A stretch of DNA of 64,000 nt, from positions 124,001 to 188,000 of the forward strand of contig NZ_MLFR01000001.1 of the NCBI RefSeq assembly GCF_002095475.1, in the 5' to 3' direction. A program made the position numbers and the translations under genes. The DNA comes from Pantoea rwandensis. GTDB taxonomy: Bacteria; Pseudomonadota; Gammaproteobacteria; Enterobacterales; Enterobacteriaceae. A model generated the notes under the pieces. The model saw nothing but the letters and a program-made list of their open reading frames with translations. It did no database searches and was not told the origin of the DNA. This document shows, in pieces, positions 54,145 to 62,524 of this stretch (the first letter of the stretch is position 1; every line of letters begins with the position of its first letter).

Positions 54145-55659
54145 TTGCGAAGTTTGTACGCCGATCATGTATTAGAACGTTTGCAGTTTATGCCGGAAGG
54201 GACGTTGCAGCAGCGTCTGCTGGCGTGTATGCAGGCGGCGATTGCTGAAGGGATTTTTCCGCGCGCCACGCGATTACCGGCTACGCGCGATATGGCACGC
54301 GAGTTGTCAGTGTCACGCAATACCGTACTCAACGTTTATGAAAATTTAATGTCACAAGGCTATGTCACGGCGCGAACCGGCAGCGGTACATGGATCGCTG
54401 AAACATTACCGGAAGGGTGTCTGAACAGCCCGCGCAGTGGCGACTTGAACATGCCGCTGGTCGCCAAAACCGCGGCAATCTCTAAGCGCGGGGCTTCGTT
54501 GTTGGGACACGCCAATGCCTCGCCTTATCAATGGGGCGCGTTTGTACCCGGTGCGCCAGACGTCACCCAGTTTCCGCATAAACTGTTTAGTCAGATTCAG
54601 GCTCGTCTCAATCGAGAGCCGGATGTTGATCGATTGATCTACAGCAGTAACGGTGGCTGCCCGCACCTGCGACAAGCGTTGGCGGAATATCTCAGCGTGG
54701 CGCGTTCGGTACATGCTGATGCTGACCAAATTATCATCACGGAAGGCGTACATCAGGCGGTGGATTTGGTGACGCGCGTATTGTGCGATCCCGGCGATCC
54801 GGTATGGATCGAGGAGCCGGGCTATTGGGGCACGAGAAACTTATTGCGCATTAACGGGCTAAAAATTCAGGCGATGCCCGTGGATGAGCAGGGGATCAGG
54901 CCCGAAATAGCCTCGAGATCACGCGCACCAAAAATGATATTCGTGACACCGTCACATCAATACCCATTGGGCGTTCATCTGAGCCTGGAGCGGCGTAAGC
55001 AGCTGTTGGATTTGGCGCGAAAGCATAAATCCTGGCTGGTGGAAGATGACTATGACAGCGAGTTTCGTTTCGCCGGTCAGCCTTATCCGTCGCTGCAAGG
55101 ATTTGAAACGGATGCGCCAGTGATTTACATGGGTACCTTCAGTAAAACGCTTTATCCAGCGCTGCGACTGGGCTATCTGGTGGTGCCTAAAGCACTGGCG
55201 CAGCCCTTGCGTGTAGCGGCCGCTGAACTGTATCGCGGAGGGCATCTGCTGGTGCAGCGTGCGCTGGCAGAGTTTATTCAGAAAGGGCATTACATGGCGC
55301 ATATTCGTCGTATGCGCAAACTCTACAGTCAGCGTCGCCGCTTTTTGGTCAGTTTGATTGAGCGTTATCTGGGCCAAGATTTCATGCCGTTAGTGAATCA
55401 TGAAGCGGGACTGCATCTGGTCATGAATCTGCCTGTTGGCTGCGATGATGTGGCGATTGCAGCGCTAGCGCTGCGACGTGGTGTAAAAGTTCGGCCGCTT
55501 TCTCAGTATTACATGCACCCCCAAGAGCGACGTGGCTTGCTATTAGGTTATGCCTGTGTTGATGAGCGTCAGTGTCAGGATGCGTTTGGCGTATTGAAGG
55601 CGTGCTTGATTGAGGCGGGGATTTTGGCGCGGCCCGAAAGCCGCACCGTTCAGATCTAA
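54145..55659 (+). CDS. GabR/PdxR-like MocR regulator (GntR-aminotransferase fusion)
   Basis: A 504-residue protein. It starts at TTG 54145 with a strong SD (AAGGAGGGAG). The N-terminal GntR winged helix spans about 10-80 (TRLPATRDMARELSVSRNTV). The rest is an aminotransferase-like PLP domain with the lysine in YMGTFSKTLYPALRLGY. GabR-type regulators sense GABA through PLP and activate gabTP. Divergence from gabT makes this the likely role. Confidence 0.9.
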   Translation: MRSLYADHVLERLQFMPEGTLQQRLLACMQAAIAEGIFPRATRLPATRDMARELSVSRNTVLNVYENLMSQGYVTARTGSGTWIAETLPEGCLNSPRSGDLNMPLVAKTAAISKRGASLLGHANASPYQWGAFVPGAPDVTQFPHKLFSQIQARLNREPDVDRLIYSSNGGCPHLRQALAEYLSVARSVHADADQIIITEGVHQAVDLVTRVLCDPGDPVWIEEPGYWGTRNLLRINGLKIQAMPVDEQGIRPEIASRSRAPKMIFVTPSHQYPLGVHLSLERRKQLLDLARKHKSWLVEDDYDSEFRFAGQPYPSLQGFETDAPVIYMGTFSKTLYPALRLGYLVVPKALAQPLRVAAAELYRGGHLLVQRALAEFIQKGHYMAHIRRMRKLYSQRRRFLVSLIERYLGQDFMPLVNHEAGLHLVMNLPVGCDDVAIAALALRRGVKVRPLSQYYMHPQERRGLLLGYACVDERQCQDAFGVLKACLIEAGILARPESRTVQI

Positions 55660-56512
55660 GCGATGCTGTTTAAGCACTGCACGATTTCTGCTGACAGCAC
55701 CACCTCTCCGCTCGCCAGGTTCTGTTTGAGATGCTCTGGTGAAGAAGTACCGGGAATCAGCAAAATATTAGGTGAACGCTGTAGCAGCCAAGCCAAAGCA
55801 ACTTGCAAGGTGGTGGCATTTAACGCTTGTGCCACTGCGGTAAGTTGTTCTGATTGCAAGGGTGAAAAGCCGCCGAGTGGGAAGAAGGGCACGTAAGGAA
55901 TCCCTTGCTCAGCCAGCTTATCTACCAGTGCCTCATCCTGACGGTTAGCCAGATTGTAGAGGTTTTGGACGCAGGCGATCGGCGTCATTTTCTGCGCATC
56001 CGCCACCTGTTGGGGCGTCACATTACTCAAGCCAATATGCTTTACCAGACCGCGTTCTTTCAGTTTAATCATCGCCTCAACCTGCGGTTCCAGTGAGCCT
56101 TCTGCGGGGCCATGGACATCCAACATCGAGCGAAGATTCACCACTTCCATCGTCTCCAGGCCGAGATTGCGCAGGTTGTCCTCCACCGCCTGCGTCAACT
56201 CATCAGGCGAGAACGCGGGTAGCCAACCCCCTTTATTATCGCGACGCGCGCCCACTTTTGTGACGATGATTAAATCGTCGGTATAAGGATGTAGCGCTTT
56301 TTAATCAGCTGATTGGTCACATGCGGACCGTAAAAGTCGCTGGTATCAATGTGATTCACGCCAGCAGCAACCGCGTCGCGCAGAACCTGGAGCGCACGGA
56401 TTTCATCAGCGGGTGGGCCAAACACACCAGGCCCCGCCAGTTGCATAGCGCCGTAGCCGAGACGGCTGACCTGACGATCACCCAAGGTGTAGGTATTTAC
56501 GTTGTGAGACAT
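55656..56512 (-). pseudogene. pdxI: Pyridoxal reductase PdxI (YdbC), frameshifted
   Basis: ATG 56512 has AGGAGGTTTCC upstream. The N-terminal part (LGYGAMQLAGPGVFGPP; NHIDTSDFYGPHVTNQ) closely matches E. coli PdxI. The frame is lost at five A (56298-56302, minus strand); six A would continue KKALHPYTDDLIIVTKVGAR into the remaining frame, giving 285 residues against 286 in E. coli. The aldo-keto reductase barrel is otherwise complete. PdxI reduces pyridoxal with NADPH. Likely a consensus error or very recent loss. Confidence 0.9.
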
Positions 56513-56609
56513 GGAAACCTCCTGCATCGATGTGTGATCAGATTGTAATAGCCAAATCGCTGTGCAACTATCCGGTGAAATCAGGACACAGTGTACGGAG
56601 TGGCGAACA

Positions 56610-57527
56610 ATGGCATTAGACATCGCATTGCTGCACGCAGTCGTCGCAGTGGCTAAAGCGGGTGGGTTTCGCGAAGCGGCGCGGATGACCGGCAGCAATC
56701 CTTCACGTTTGAGTGATGCCGTGAGACGAGCGGAAGAACAGCTAGGCGTTCGGTTATTTAACCGCACCACACGCACCGTGGCGCTCACCGAAGCGGGCAG
56801 AGCGTTAATGTCGCGCTTGATGCCAGCGATGAACGAAGTGGATGCAGCTTTGGATGCACTGAACAATTTCCGTAATACGCCGGGAGGGACGCTGCGTTTG
56901 AATGTCCCGGTTAGCGCCGCCCGGTTGGTGCTGCCCTCCATCGTGCCCGGCTTCCTTGAGCGCAATCCCGACATTCAGTTGGAAGTGGTGGCAGAAAGCA
57001 ACGTGCAGGATATCTTCCGCGATGGCTGTGATGCTGGCATACGTTACGATGATCATCTGGAGCAAGATATGGTGGCTCTGCCGATTGGTCCACGCGTGCA
57101 GCGCTTTGCCGCAGCTGCTTCGCCCGTCTATTTAGCCGAATTTGGCACGCCACAGCATCCGCGTGATCTGTTGCAGCATCGCTGCTTGTATGGACGCTAC
57201 GCCACGGGTGTTGTCGCTGATTGGGAGTTCGAGAATGGGGGAGAGGTGGTGCGTTTACAGCCAAAAGGTCCATTGATTTGCAGTATTGGCGCGGCAATGG
57301 ATCTCACGGTTTCTGCTGCTGTTGCAGGCGTGGGTGTGGTCTATTTGTTCGAAGACTGGATCAAACCCACCTTGAATGACGGTAGTTTGCAGCCGATTTT
57401 ACCCGAGTGGTGGCTGAGTTTTTCAGGTCTGTGGCTTTACTATAACGATCGCCGGCTGATCCCGGCACCGTTACAAGCCTTCCTTGATTATGTACGCGAA
57501 CTCAATGTGCAGCCGCAGGTGGGTTAA
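56610..57527 (+). CDS. LysR family transcriptional regulator
   Basis: A 305-residue regulator. ATG 56610 has GGAG upstream and is followed by the standard helix-turn-helix (GGFREAARMTGSNPSRLSDA). It is of the large CrgA/YafC-like LysR branch. It is divergent from pdxI with 97 bases between and probably controls it. Its end overlaps the TetR gene by 26 bases. Confidence 0.9.
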   Translation: MALDIALLHAVVAVAKAGGFREAARMTGSNPSRLSDAVRRAEEQLGVRLFNRTTRTVALTEAGRALMSRLMPAMNEVDAALDALNNFRNTPGGTLRLNVPVSAARLVLPSIVPGFLERNPDIQLEVVAESNVQDIFRDGCDAGIRYDDHLEQDMVALPIGPRVQRFAAAASPVYLAEFGTPQHPRDLLQHRCLYGRYATGVVADWEFENGGEVVRLQPKGPLICSIGAAMDLTVSAAVAGVGVVYLFEDWIKPTLNDGSLQPILPEWWLSFSGLWLYYNDRRLIPAPLQAFLDYVRELNVQPQVG

Positions 57528-58110
57528 CCAGCAGTCCGGACATCAATACGCGGAACGCATCCACTGCGCGCGGAAGCGCTGCAACCGGCTCGCTGGAGGC
57601 GGCAATCCACAACGCGGCATTCAAGGCGGCACCGTTCACCAGATGAGCCGCCGCTTCAGTATCCATTGGCTTTACTGTGCCTTCTGCAATCAGCACTGAT
57701 AGCATGTCTGCCGTGGTGCGCAGACAGGCAGTTTGATTGGGCCACTGTGAAGGATCGCCGAGCACAGCGGGACCATCAAGCAGCATGATGCGCTGCACCT
57801 CTGGCTCCAGGGACATCTCAATGTAGGTAATCGCTTCCGCCAGAAAGGCATGCCACTTTGATTCAAACTGCTGCCCAGCGGCACGCATCTGCACCAAAAT
57901 CTCTGCGTCGATCTGGTCGATAACGGCTTGCAATAGGCCCTTTTTATCGCCGAAATTGTGATAAAGCGCACCTCGTGTTAGCCCCGCTTCAGCGGTCAGA
58001 TCATCCATTGATGCAGCGCTATATCCTTTCTCTGCGAATGCCCTTCGAGCAGCCCCAATTAATTTTGCCCGTGTTTCTTCTACCTGTTCTGTTCGCCGTT
58101 TGGCTGCCAT
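57502..58110 (-). CDS. TetR family transcriptional regulator
   Basis: A 202-residue repressor from ATG 58110 (SD GGAG). The N-terminal TetR domain is AARRAFAEKGYSAASMDDLT with AGLTRGALYHNFGDKKGLL; a helical ligand domain follows. Two palindromic sites lie in the promoter region shared with the divergent RidA gene. Confidence 0.9.
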   Translation of the reverse strand: MAAKRRTEQVEETRAKLIGAARRAFAEKGYSAASMDDLTAEAGLTRGALYHNFGDKKGLLQAVIDQIDAEILVQMRAAGQQFESKWHAFLAEAITYIEMSLEPEVQRIMLLDGPAVLGDPSQWPNQTACLRTTADMLSVLIAEGTVKPMDTEAAAHLVNGAALNAALWIAASSEPVAALPRAVDAFRVLMSGLLVNPPAAAH

Positions 58111-58133
58111 AGCAACTCCAAAAATTTGCATTG

Positions 58134-58150
58134 ACATACGCTGCGTATAT
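58134..58150. promoter_or_regulatory. TetR operator 1
   Basis: ACATACGCTGCGTATAT, a near-perfect inverted repeat with one mismatched end position, 24 bases before the TetR start. Confidence 0.75.
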
Positions 58151-58163
58151 TATCCATATTAAT

Positions 58164-58180
58164 ACATACGCGGCGTATGT
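58164..58180. promoter_or_regulatory. TetR operator 2
   Basis: ACATACGCGGCGTATGT, a perfect 17-bp inverted repeat around a central G. It shares its half-sites with operator 1, and the centres are 30 bases apart (about three helical turns). Confidence 0.8.
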
Positions 58181-58238
58181 TAAAGCGATAACCGGCTTAG
58201 CTACCCGGTTTCACCCTTTTTCCATCAGGAGAGCGATT

Positions 58239-58631
58239 ATGAACAAACGTGATGCCATTTTTCCAGCGGGACGTCAGGCGCTGTATGAAATTAATCAATA
58301 TTCTGCCGCAATACGTTCTGGAGACCTGTTATTTGTCTCGGGCCAGGTAGGAAGTCGGGATGATGGTTCTGCGGAACCTGATTTTGCACGTCAGGTCAAT
58401 CTGGCGTTTGAAAACCTGCAGGCCGTGCTGAAAGCAGCGGGATGTACGCTGGGTGATGTGGTGGACGTCACCAGTTTTCATACCGATCCTGAAAACCAAT
58501 TTGCCATCGTGAATGAGGTGCGTTTACGGCATTTTGGTGAACCGCCGTACCCAAACTGGACGGCAGTGGGGGTAAACTGGTTGGCAGGTTTTGATTTTGA
58601 AATCAAGGTGATCGCGCGAATCCCCCAGTAA
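58239..58631 (+). CDS. RidA family protein
   Basis: A 130-residue RidA-like protein from ATG 58239 (SD AGGAGAG). Core segments are GDLLFVSGQVGSRDDGS and VVDVTSFHTDPENQF; the end FEIKVIARIPQ keeps the C-terminal strand. It lies alone behind two TetR operators, so expression should be induced by a small ligand. Confidence 0.88.
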   Translation: MNKRDAIFPAGRQALYEINQYSAAIRSGDLLFVSGQVGSRDDGSAEPDFARQVNLAFENLQAVLKAAGCTLGDVVDVTSFHTDPENQFAIVNEVRLRHFGEPPYPNWTAVGVNWLAGFDFEIKVIARIPQ

Positions 58632-58666
58632 TTTAGCGTGCCGCACAGGGAGGTGTGCCTGTTAAA

Positions 58667-58867
58667 TCAGCGCGTCCGGCGAACAATCTGCAATACTGCG
58701 AGGGCAATGATTGCAGAAATGGCTGCCTTAATCAGAAGAAGGGTGAAATCGTATTTATCCATCGCTGTTTCACCATCACCGGATACGCGAACAAAATGCC
58801 CAACCAGGCTGTCAGGTATGAGCAATACACCAGCGATCAAAATGGCCAGGAAAATCACAATTTTCAT
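58667..58867 (-). CDS. Small predicted membrane protein
   Basis: A 66-residue protein with two hydrophobic segments (about 1-20 and 45-62), ending in RRTR. ATG 58867 has GGA 5 bases upstream. Not recognised. It follows the AmiR-like gene with a 38-base gap on the same strand and may be its last cotranscript. Confidence 0.6.
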   Translation of the reverse strand: MKIVIFLAILIAGVLLIPDSLVGHFVRVSGDGETAMDKYDFTLLLIKAAISAIIALAVLQIVRRTR

Positions 58868-58905
58868 TTTATTCCACACGCTTTCCAACGAGCCACAACA
58901 CGACG

Positions 58906-59520
58906 TTAAATTTTATCAGTTGCTAACGCTTTAAGAATGTTTAACCAGGATGTTTTGTTGTTAAGGAATTCGCAGCTGAGATTCTCAATCGTCATATGCT
59001 GTGCCATGGCTGCAAGACGCAGCAGATTGTAAGCCTCATCTTCCCCTAATTGTAGTGCTTGCATCACCTGTATTTGGGCGGAGAACAAGTACTTGCGGGC
59101 GCGCAGACGCTCATCTTGGCGCCTTAATTGTTGTTCCAGTTGAGCGAAACGTGCAGCACTCTCAAGTGCCAGCGTGAAGGCGGTCATCACCCCATCGAAT
59201 CGCACCGGTTTGCGCATATAGCTGTCAATTTTCTGCTCGGTAATCCACTGAAGTCGCGAGGGCGTTTCCATGGCGGTTAGCGCGATTTTGGGTAACGCAG
59301 GCCAGGGTAATGTGTTGGTGGGATGAAACAGTGCCGGATTGTCGCCATCAAAGACCAGCAATTGTTGCCCAGAGAGTTGCGCTTCGTTTGGAAAGGTCGC
59401 GCAAAATTCACCCTGAATCCCCATGCGGGAAAATTGTTGCTCGAGGTGATGATTATCACGGTCCGCGCAGCCAATCACGCACACTCTGAGCCCGCGCATT
59501 TGCACATTTTTTCGGCTCAT
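58906..59520 (-). CDS. AmiR/NasT-like ANTAR antiterminator
   Basis: A 204-residue protein. The N-terminal pseudo-receiver domain (LRVCVIGCADRDNHHLEQQF; YMRKPVRFDGVM) lacks the usual phospho-acceptor region, as in AmiR. A coiled coil (FAQLEQQLRRQDERLRARKY) is followed by the ANTAR RNA-binding helices (EDEAYNLLRLAAMAQHMTIE). AmiR-type proteins bind leader RNA and prevent termination when released by AmiC. It overlaps the AmiC-like gene by 4 bases. Confidence 0.87.
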   Translation of the reverse strand: MSRKNVQMRGLRVCVIGCADRDNHHLEQQFSRMGIQGEFCATFPNEAQLSGQQLLVFDGDNPALFHPTNTLPWPALPKIALTAMETPSRLQWITEQKIDSYMRKPVRFDGVMTAFTLALESAARFAQLEQQLRRQDERLRARKYLFSAQIQVMQALQLGEDEAYNLLRLAAMAQHMTIENLSCEFLNNKTSWLNILKALATDKI

Positions 59521-60671
59521 GTGCGCTCCCCATCCTGATTCCGATCATCGAGATCGGTCCATGCCAACCAGGGATCGGGCTTTACAGGCTGGAGGGCTTG
59601 CCAAAAACTTTCTAACTTGCCATCGTGACAGCGCGCCAGATGCGGCGTCAGCCAGCTGTGATTATTGTCAGCATCAATACGGATTGATCCAGCGGGGGAA
59701 TCCATCTCATCTTTAAGCACGGCAGCCCGCACGCCCTCAACGTCAGCATCACCGTGACGGGTGATCGCGCGCGCCAGCAGGTGCCCAGCCAACCATGCGC
59801 TTTGGCTGTCGACGGAAGGCGACACGCCTTCGCCAAATCGCTGGCGGTAGCAGCGTAAAAAATCACGGTTGGCGGCATTGTCGATGGACTGAAACCAACT
59901 CGCTGAGACCAGATATCCTTCAAGGGCTGCCGCGCCTATCATGTCCACTTCCGGTTCGCACAGCGTTAGGCTTAATTTTAATACATCGTTGAGCCAAGGG
60001 TGCTGTAGGCTGGCTCGATGCCAGGCACGATAGAAACTATACGCACTTTTGCCCACCATGGTATTGAGCAGCACCCTGGGCCGCTGCGTGATGATATCGG
60101 TAATTAGCTCATCGACATTCTCTTCACCAAGCGGCAGCAACTTGCTGGCTAAAACCTCGCCACCCGCCGGAATCACGGTTTCACGTGTTATGCGATCCAT
60201 CTCCCATGACCAGACGTAATTTGATCCTACGTGATACATCGCGACATCCTGCTGCTGCAACAGCCAGTTCAGGAGTGGTAACACATGCTGATTGGGTGTC
60301 GCGCCCAGATAAATAACGCTGTTACTGCTTTCGAAACCCTCATAGCGTGCAGAGTGCCACAGCAGAGCGTTGGCGGCTTCGATCAGCGGTAAGATGGTTT
60401 TGCGCGCCGCTGAAGTGTAGCAACCGATCACATGACGTACGCCGTGGCGATACAGTAAGTCCTGGCAGTGGTCATAATATTTATCCAGTGAACCGCCTGG
60501 GTCGCGCACCACTGGCGCGAGGGTAAAGTGGTAATCAGCGTTGGCGTTGATTTCTTCAATCGCCAGCAGTATCCCGTTCAGCATTTCGCGCCCGATCACC
60601 GCATAATCGCCGGAGACGGAGTAAAGAATGCCAATCGGAATGACATTTTTTGGGGGTGGTGTGGCAGACAT
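59517..60671 (-). CDS. AmiC-like amide/urea sensor
   Basis: A 384-residue periplasmic-binding-fold protein without a signal peptide, as in cytoplasmic AmiC. The family start IPIGILYSVSGDYAVIGREM and ATPNQHVLPLLNWLLQQQDV with VGSNYVWSWEMDRI are clear. AmiC binds amides and sequesters AmiR. Its ATGA overlap with the AmiR-like gene fits the stoichiometric pair. Confidence 0.9.
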   Translation of the reverse strand: MSATPPPKNVIPIGILYSVSGDYAVIGREMLNGILLAIEEINANADYHFTLAPVVRDPGGSLDKYYDHCQDLLYRHGVRHVIGCYTSAARKTILPLIEAANALLWHSARYEGFESSNSVIYLGATPNQHVLPLLNWLLQQQDVAMYHVGSNYVWSWEMDRITRETVIPAGGEVLASKLLPLGEENVDELITDIITQRPRVLLNTMVGKSAYSFYRAWHRASLQHPWLNDVLKLSLTLCEPEVDMIGAAALEGYLVSASWFQSIDNAANRDFLRCYRQRFGEGVSPSVDSQSAWLAGHLLARAITRHGDADVEGVRAAVLKDEMDSPAGSIRIDADNNHSWLTPHLARCHDGKLESFWQALQPVKPDPWLAWTDLDDRNQDGERT

Positions 60672-60817
60672 AGTGACTCCTGATGAATAGACGCTTTTCC
60701 TGACTGTTCTGGCAGCATGATCGCCGCCAGAACATAACTCGCTACTGGAGATTAAACGAGAGCGACTTTTGCACCGATGTTAAAACCGCTGCAAACATAA
60801 ATGGTCGCTCGTTGTGA
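60672..60817 (-). promoter_or_regulatory. Structured intercistronic leader between nitrilase and AmiC-like genes
   Basis: On the minus strand a stem of 11 pairs (one G-U) with a six-base GATCAT loop lies at 60706-60733. A larger stem pairs GAGCGAC with GTCGCTC (60760-60766 and 60804-60810) and encloses a TTTGCA/TGCAAA stem. ANTAR targets are paired hexaloop hairpins, but this loop lacks the usual A at position 1 and G at position 4. It could be an attenuator or an mRNA processing site. Confidence 0.45.
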
Positions 60818-62524
60818 TTACTGGTTGGTGGGCATGACCAGCGGGGTGTAATAGTGCGGCTGACGCATCAATACCAGATCTTTTCGTCTCACCACATGAT
60901 TAGGATAGGCCGTCTCTGGCGACCCGGTTGTCATATCCAGTACCGCTAAGCCATCTGTGCATGGCACTTTGATTTCGATGCGAGGAAAGGCAAAAGTATC
61001 AGGGCCAAATACACCGCTTAAACCAAAACTCACTCCGGTTGATGGCGCCCAGTTGGCAAAGGCCAGCCAAACATTATTCTCGCCTGCACGTACACGAGGT
61101 AACAGCCAGTGATACGGGTCGGCACCGCGCGGAATCGGCCAGGCGTGAGAGATTGCTGTCCCCGCATGCGCCAGGGGGATTGGCGTATTGAGCTGAGCGG
61201 GACAGGCGATGATGTCACATCCTTCTAATGCCAGAATACGTGCGGCCTCAGGCACCAGTAAATCTTCACCAAGCAGGATTCCCACTCGCCCACAAGGTAG
61301 ATCGCAGGTCACCCATTTATTGCCCGGGCTGGCCCATTGCTGATCGCCTCCGCTAAGATGGATTTGCCGATAGTGCGCACCCAATCCTGCGCTGCTCACC
61401 AGTAGGGCACTGTTGTAGTATTGCTGACCTTCGCGCTCGGTAAATCCAGTCAACAACGCGATATCCAGTTCAATCGCCAGTTTTAACAGGCTCTCAATTG
61501 GCGCATCGTTTAGCCTAAGCGCATTGTGCTTACCTTCACCTCCTGTCAACGCACGTTCTGGCAATATCAGCAGTTCAGCACCGCGCGATTTTGCCTGCTC
61601 CGCCCATTGACGGATCACCAACAAATTTTCAGCGATGTCATTGGCCGGATGGAACTGCGCGACAGCAATGCGCGAATCTTTGGCAGCAGGCAGGGGATCG
61701 CCGCCGTACAAGCCAAAGAAATCTTGAGGATTCCACATAAAAGTGTTGGTCATCAGGCGCTGATACAGCTCAGGACGCCGTTTGCTCAGTGAGGGATTGT
61801 CAGTAGACAGCGTTAACTCGGCACGGATCACGCCATCGCCACTATCACAACTGGCCAGAATGCAGCCGTTTTGGTCGACAATGCAACTGCCGCCGCTGAA
61901 CTGTACACCGCGCTCCCAGCCCCAGCGATTACTTTCAATCAGGGCGCAGCCGTTTTCCCAACCGCGAGTTAACCAGTAGGGTGCCGGTGTCCGCTCCGCC
62001 AACCAGTTACTGATATGACAGATAATTTGCGCGCCGCCCAGCGCTGCCAGGCGGGCCGTTTCGATAAAGTGGATATCCATACAAATCAGCAAGGCGATAT
62101 TGCCAATTTCGGTGGCAAAAACCTGATGCCCGACATCACCGTTGGCGGCCCACTTGGGTTCAGAGATATAAGGGTGGGTTTTACGATGCACGCCAATCAC
62201 ACCTTGTGGGCCGACTAAAATAGCGCTGTTGTAATAGATGTCTGTGACAGGGTCATGCTCGGGCATGCCAAACACCAGATAGCAATGGTACTCCCGCGCG
62301 ATGGCGGCAAAAGCCTGACTGGTTTCGCCATCAGCTGTTTCTACATAGGGCGCAACTTCCGCACGATCCTGCCAGCAATAGCCGGTGGTGGCCATTTCCG
62401 GCATCACTATTAGTTGGGCGCCATCACGTGCCGACTGACTGGCAAGTTGCAGCAGACGGGCGACGTTTTCATCTTTACGAAATTGTGTGGGTTCAAACTG
62501 AATAGTCGCAACGTTAATTTTCAT
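60818..62524 (-). CDS. Tandem-domain nitrilase superfamily hydrolase, second domain degenerate
   Basis: A 568-residue protein made of two carbon-nitrogen hydrolase domains. Domain 1 (about 1-240) keeps the whole triad: Glu43 (MPEMATTGY), Lys115 (HRKTHPY) and Cys148 (LLICMDIHF). Domain 2 (about 284-560) keeps Glu323 (LPERALTG) but has Gln387 (HYRQIHL) for Lys and Gly419 (GILLGEDL) for Cys, so it should be inactive. The pair probably hydrolyses an amide or nitrile imported by the NCS1 permease, whose stop overlaps its start. The inactive half may serve assembly or regulation. Confidence 0.9.
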   Translation of the reverse strand: MKINVATIQFEPTQFRKDENVARLLQLASQSARDGAQLIVMPEMATTGYCWQDRAEVAPYVETADGETSQAFAAIAREYHCYLVFGMPEHDPVTDIYYNSAILVGPQGVIGVHRKTHPYISEPKWAANGDVGHQVFATEIGNIALLICMDIHFIETARLAALGGAQIICHISNWLAERTPAPYWLTRGWENGCALIESNRWGWERGVQFSGGSCIVDQNGCILASCDSGDGVIRAELTLSTDNPSLSKRRPELYQRLMTNTFMWNPQDFFGLYGGDPLPAAKDSRIAVAQFHPANDIAENLLVIRQWAEQAKSRGAELLILPERALTGGEGKHNALRLNDAPIESLLKLAIELDIALLTGFTEREGQQYYNSALLVSSAGLGAHYRQIHLSGGDQQWASPGNKWVTCDLPCGRVGILLGEDLLVPEAARILALEGCDIIACPAQLNTPIPLAHAGTAISHAWPIPRGADPYHWLLPRVRAGENNVWLAFANWAPSTGVSFGLSGVFGPDTFAFPRIEIKVPCTDGLAVLDMTTGSPETAYPNHVVRRKDLVLMRQPHYYTPLVMPTNQ

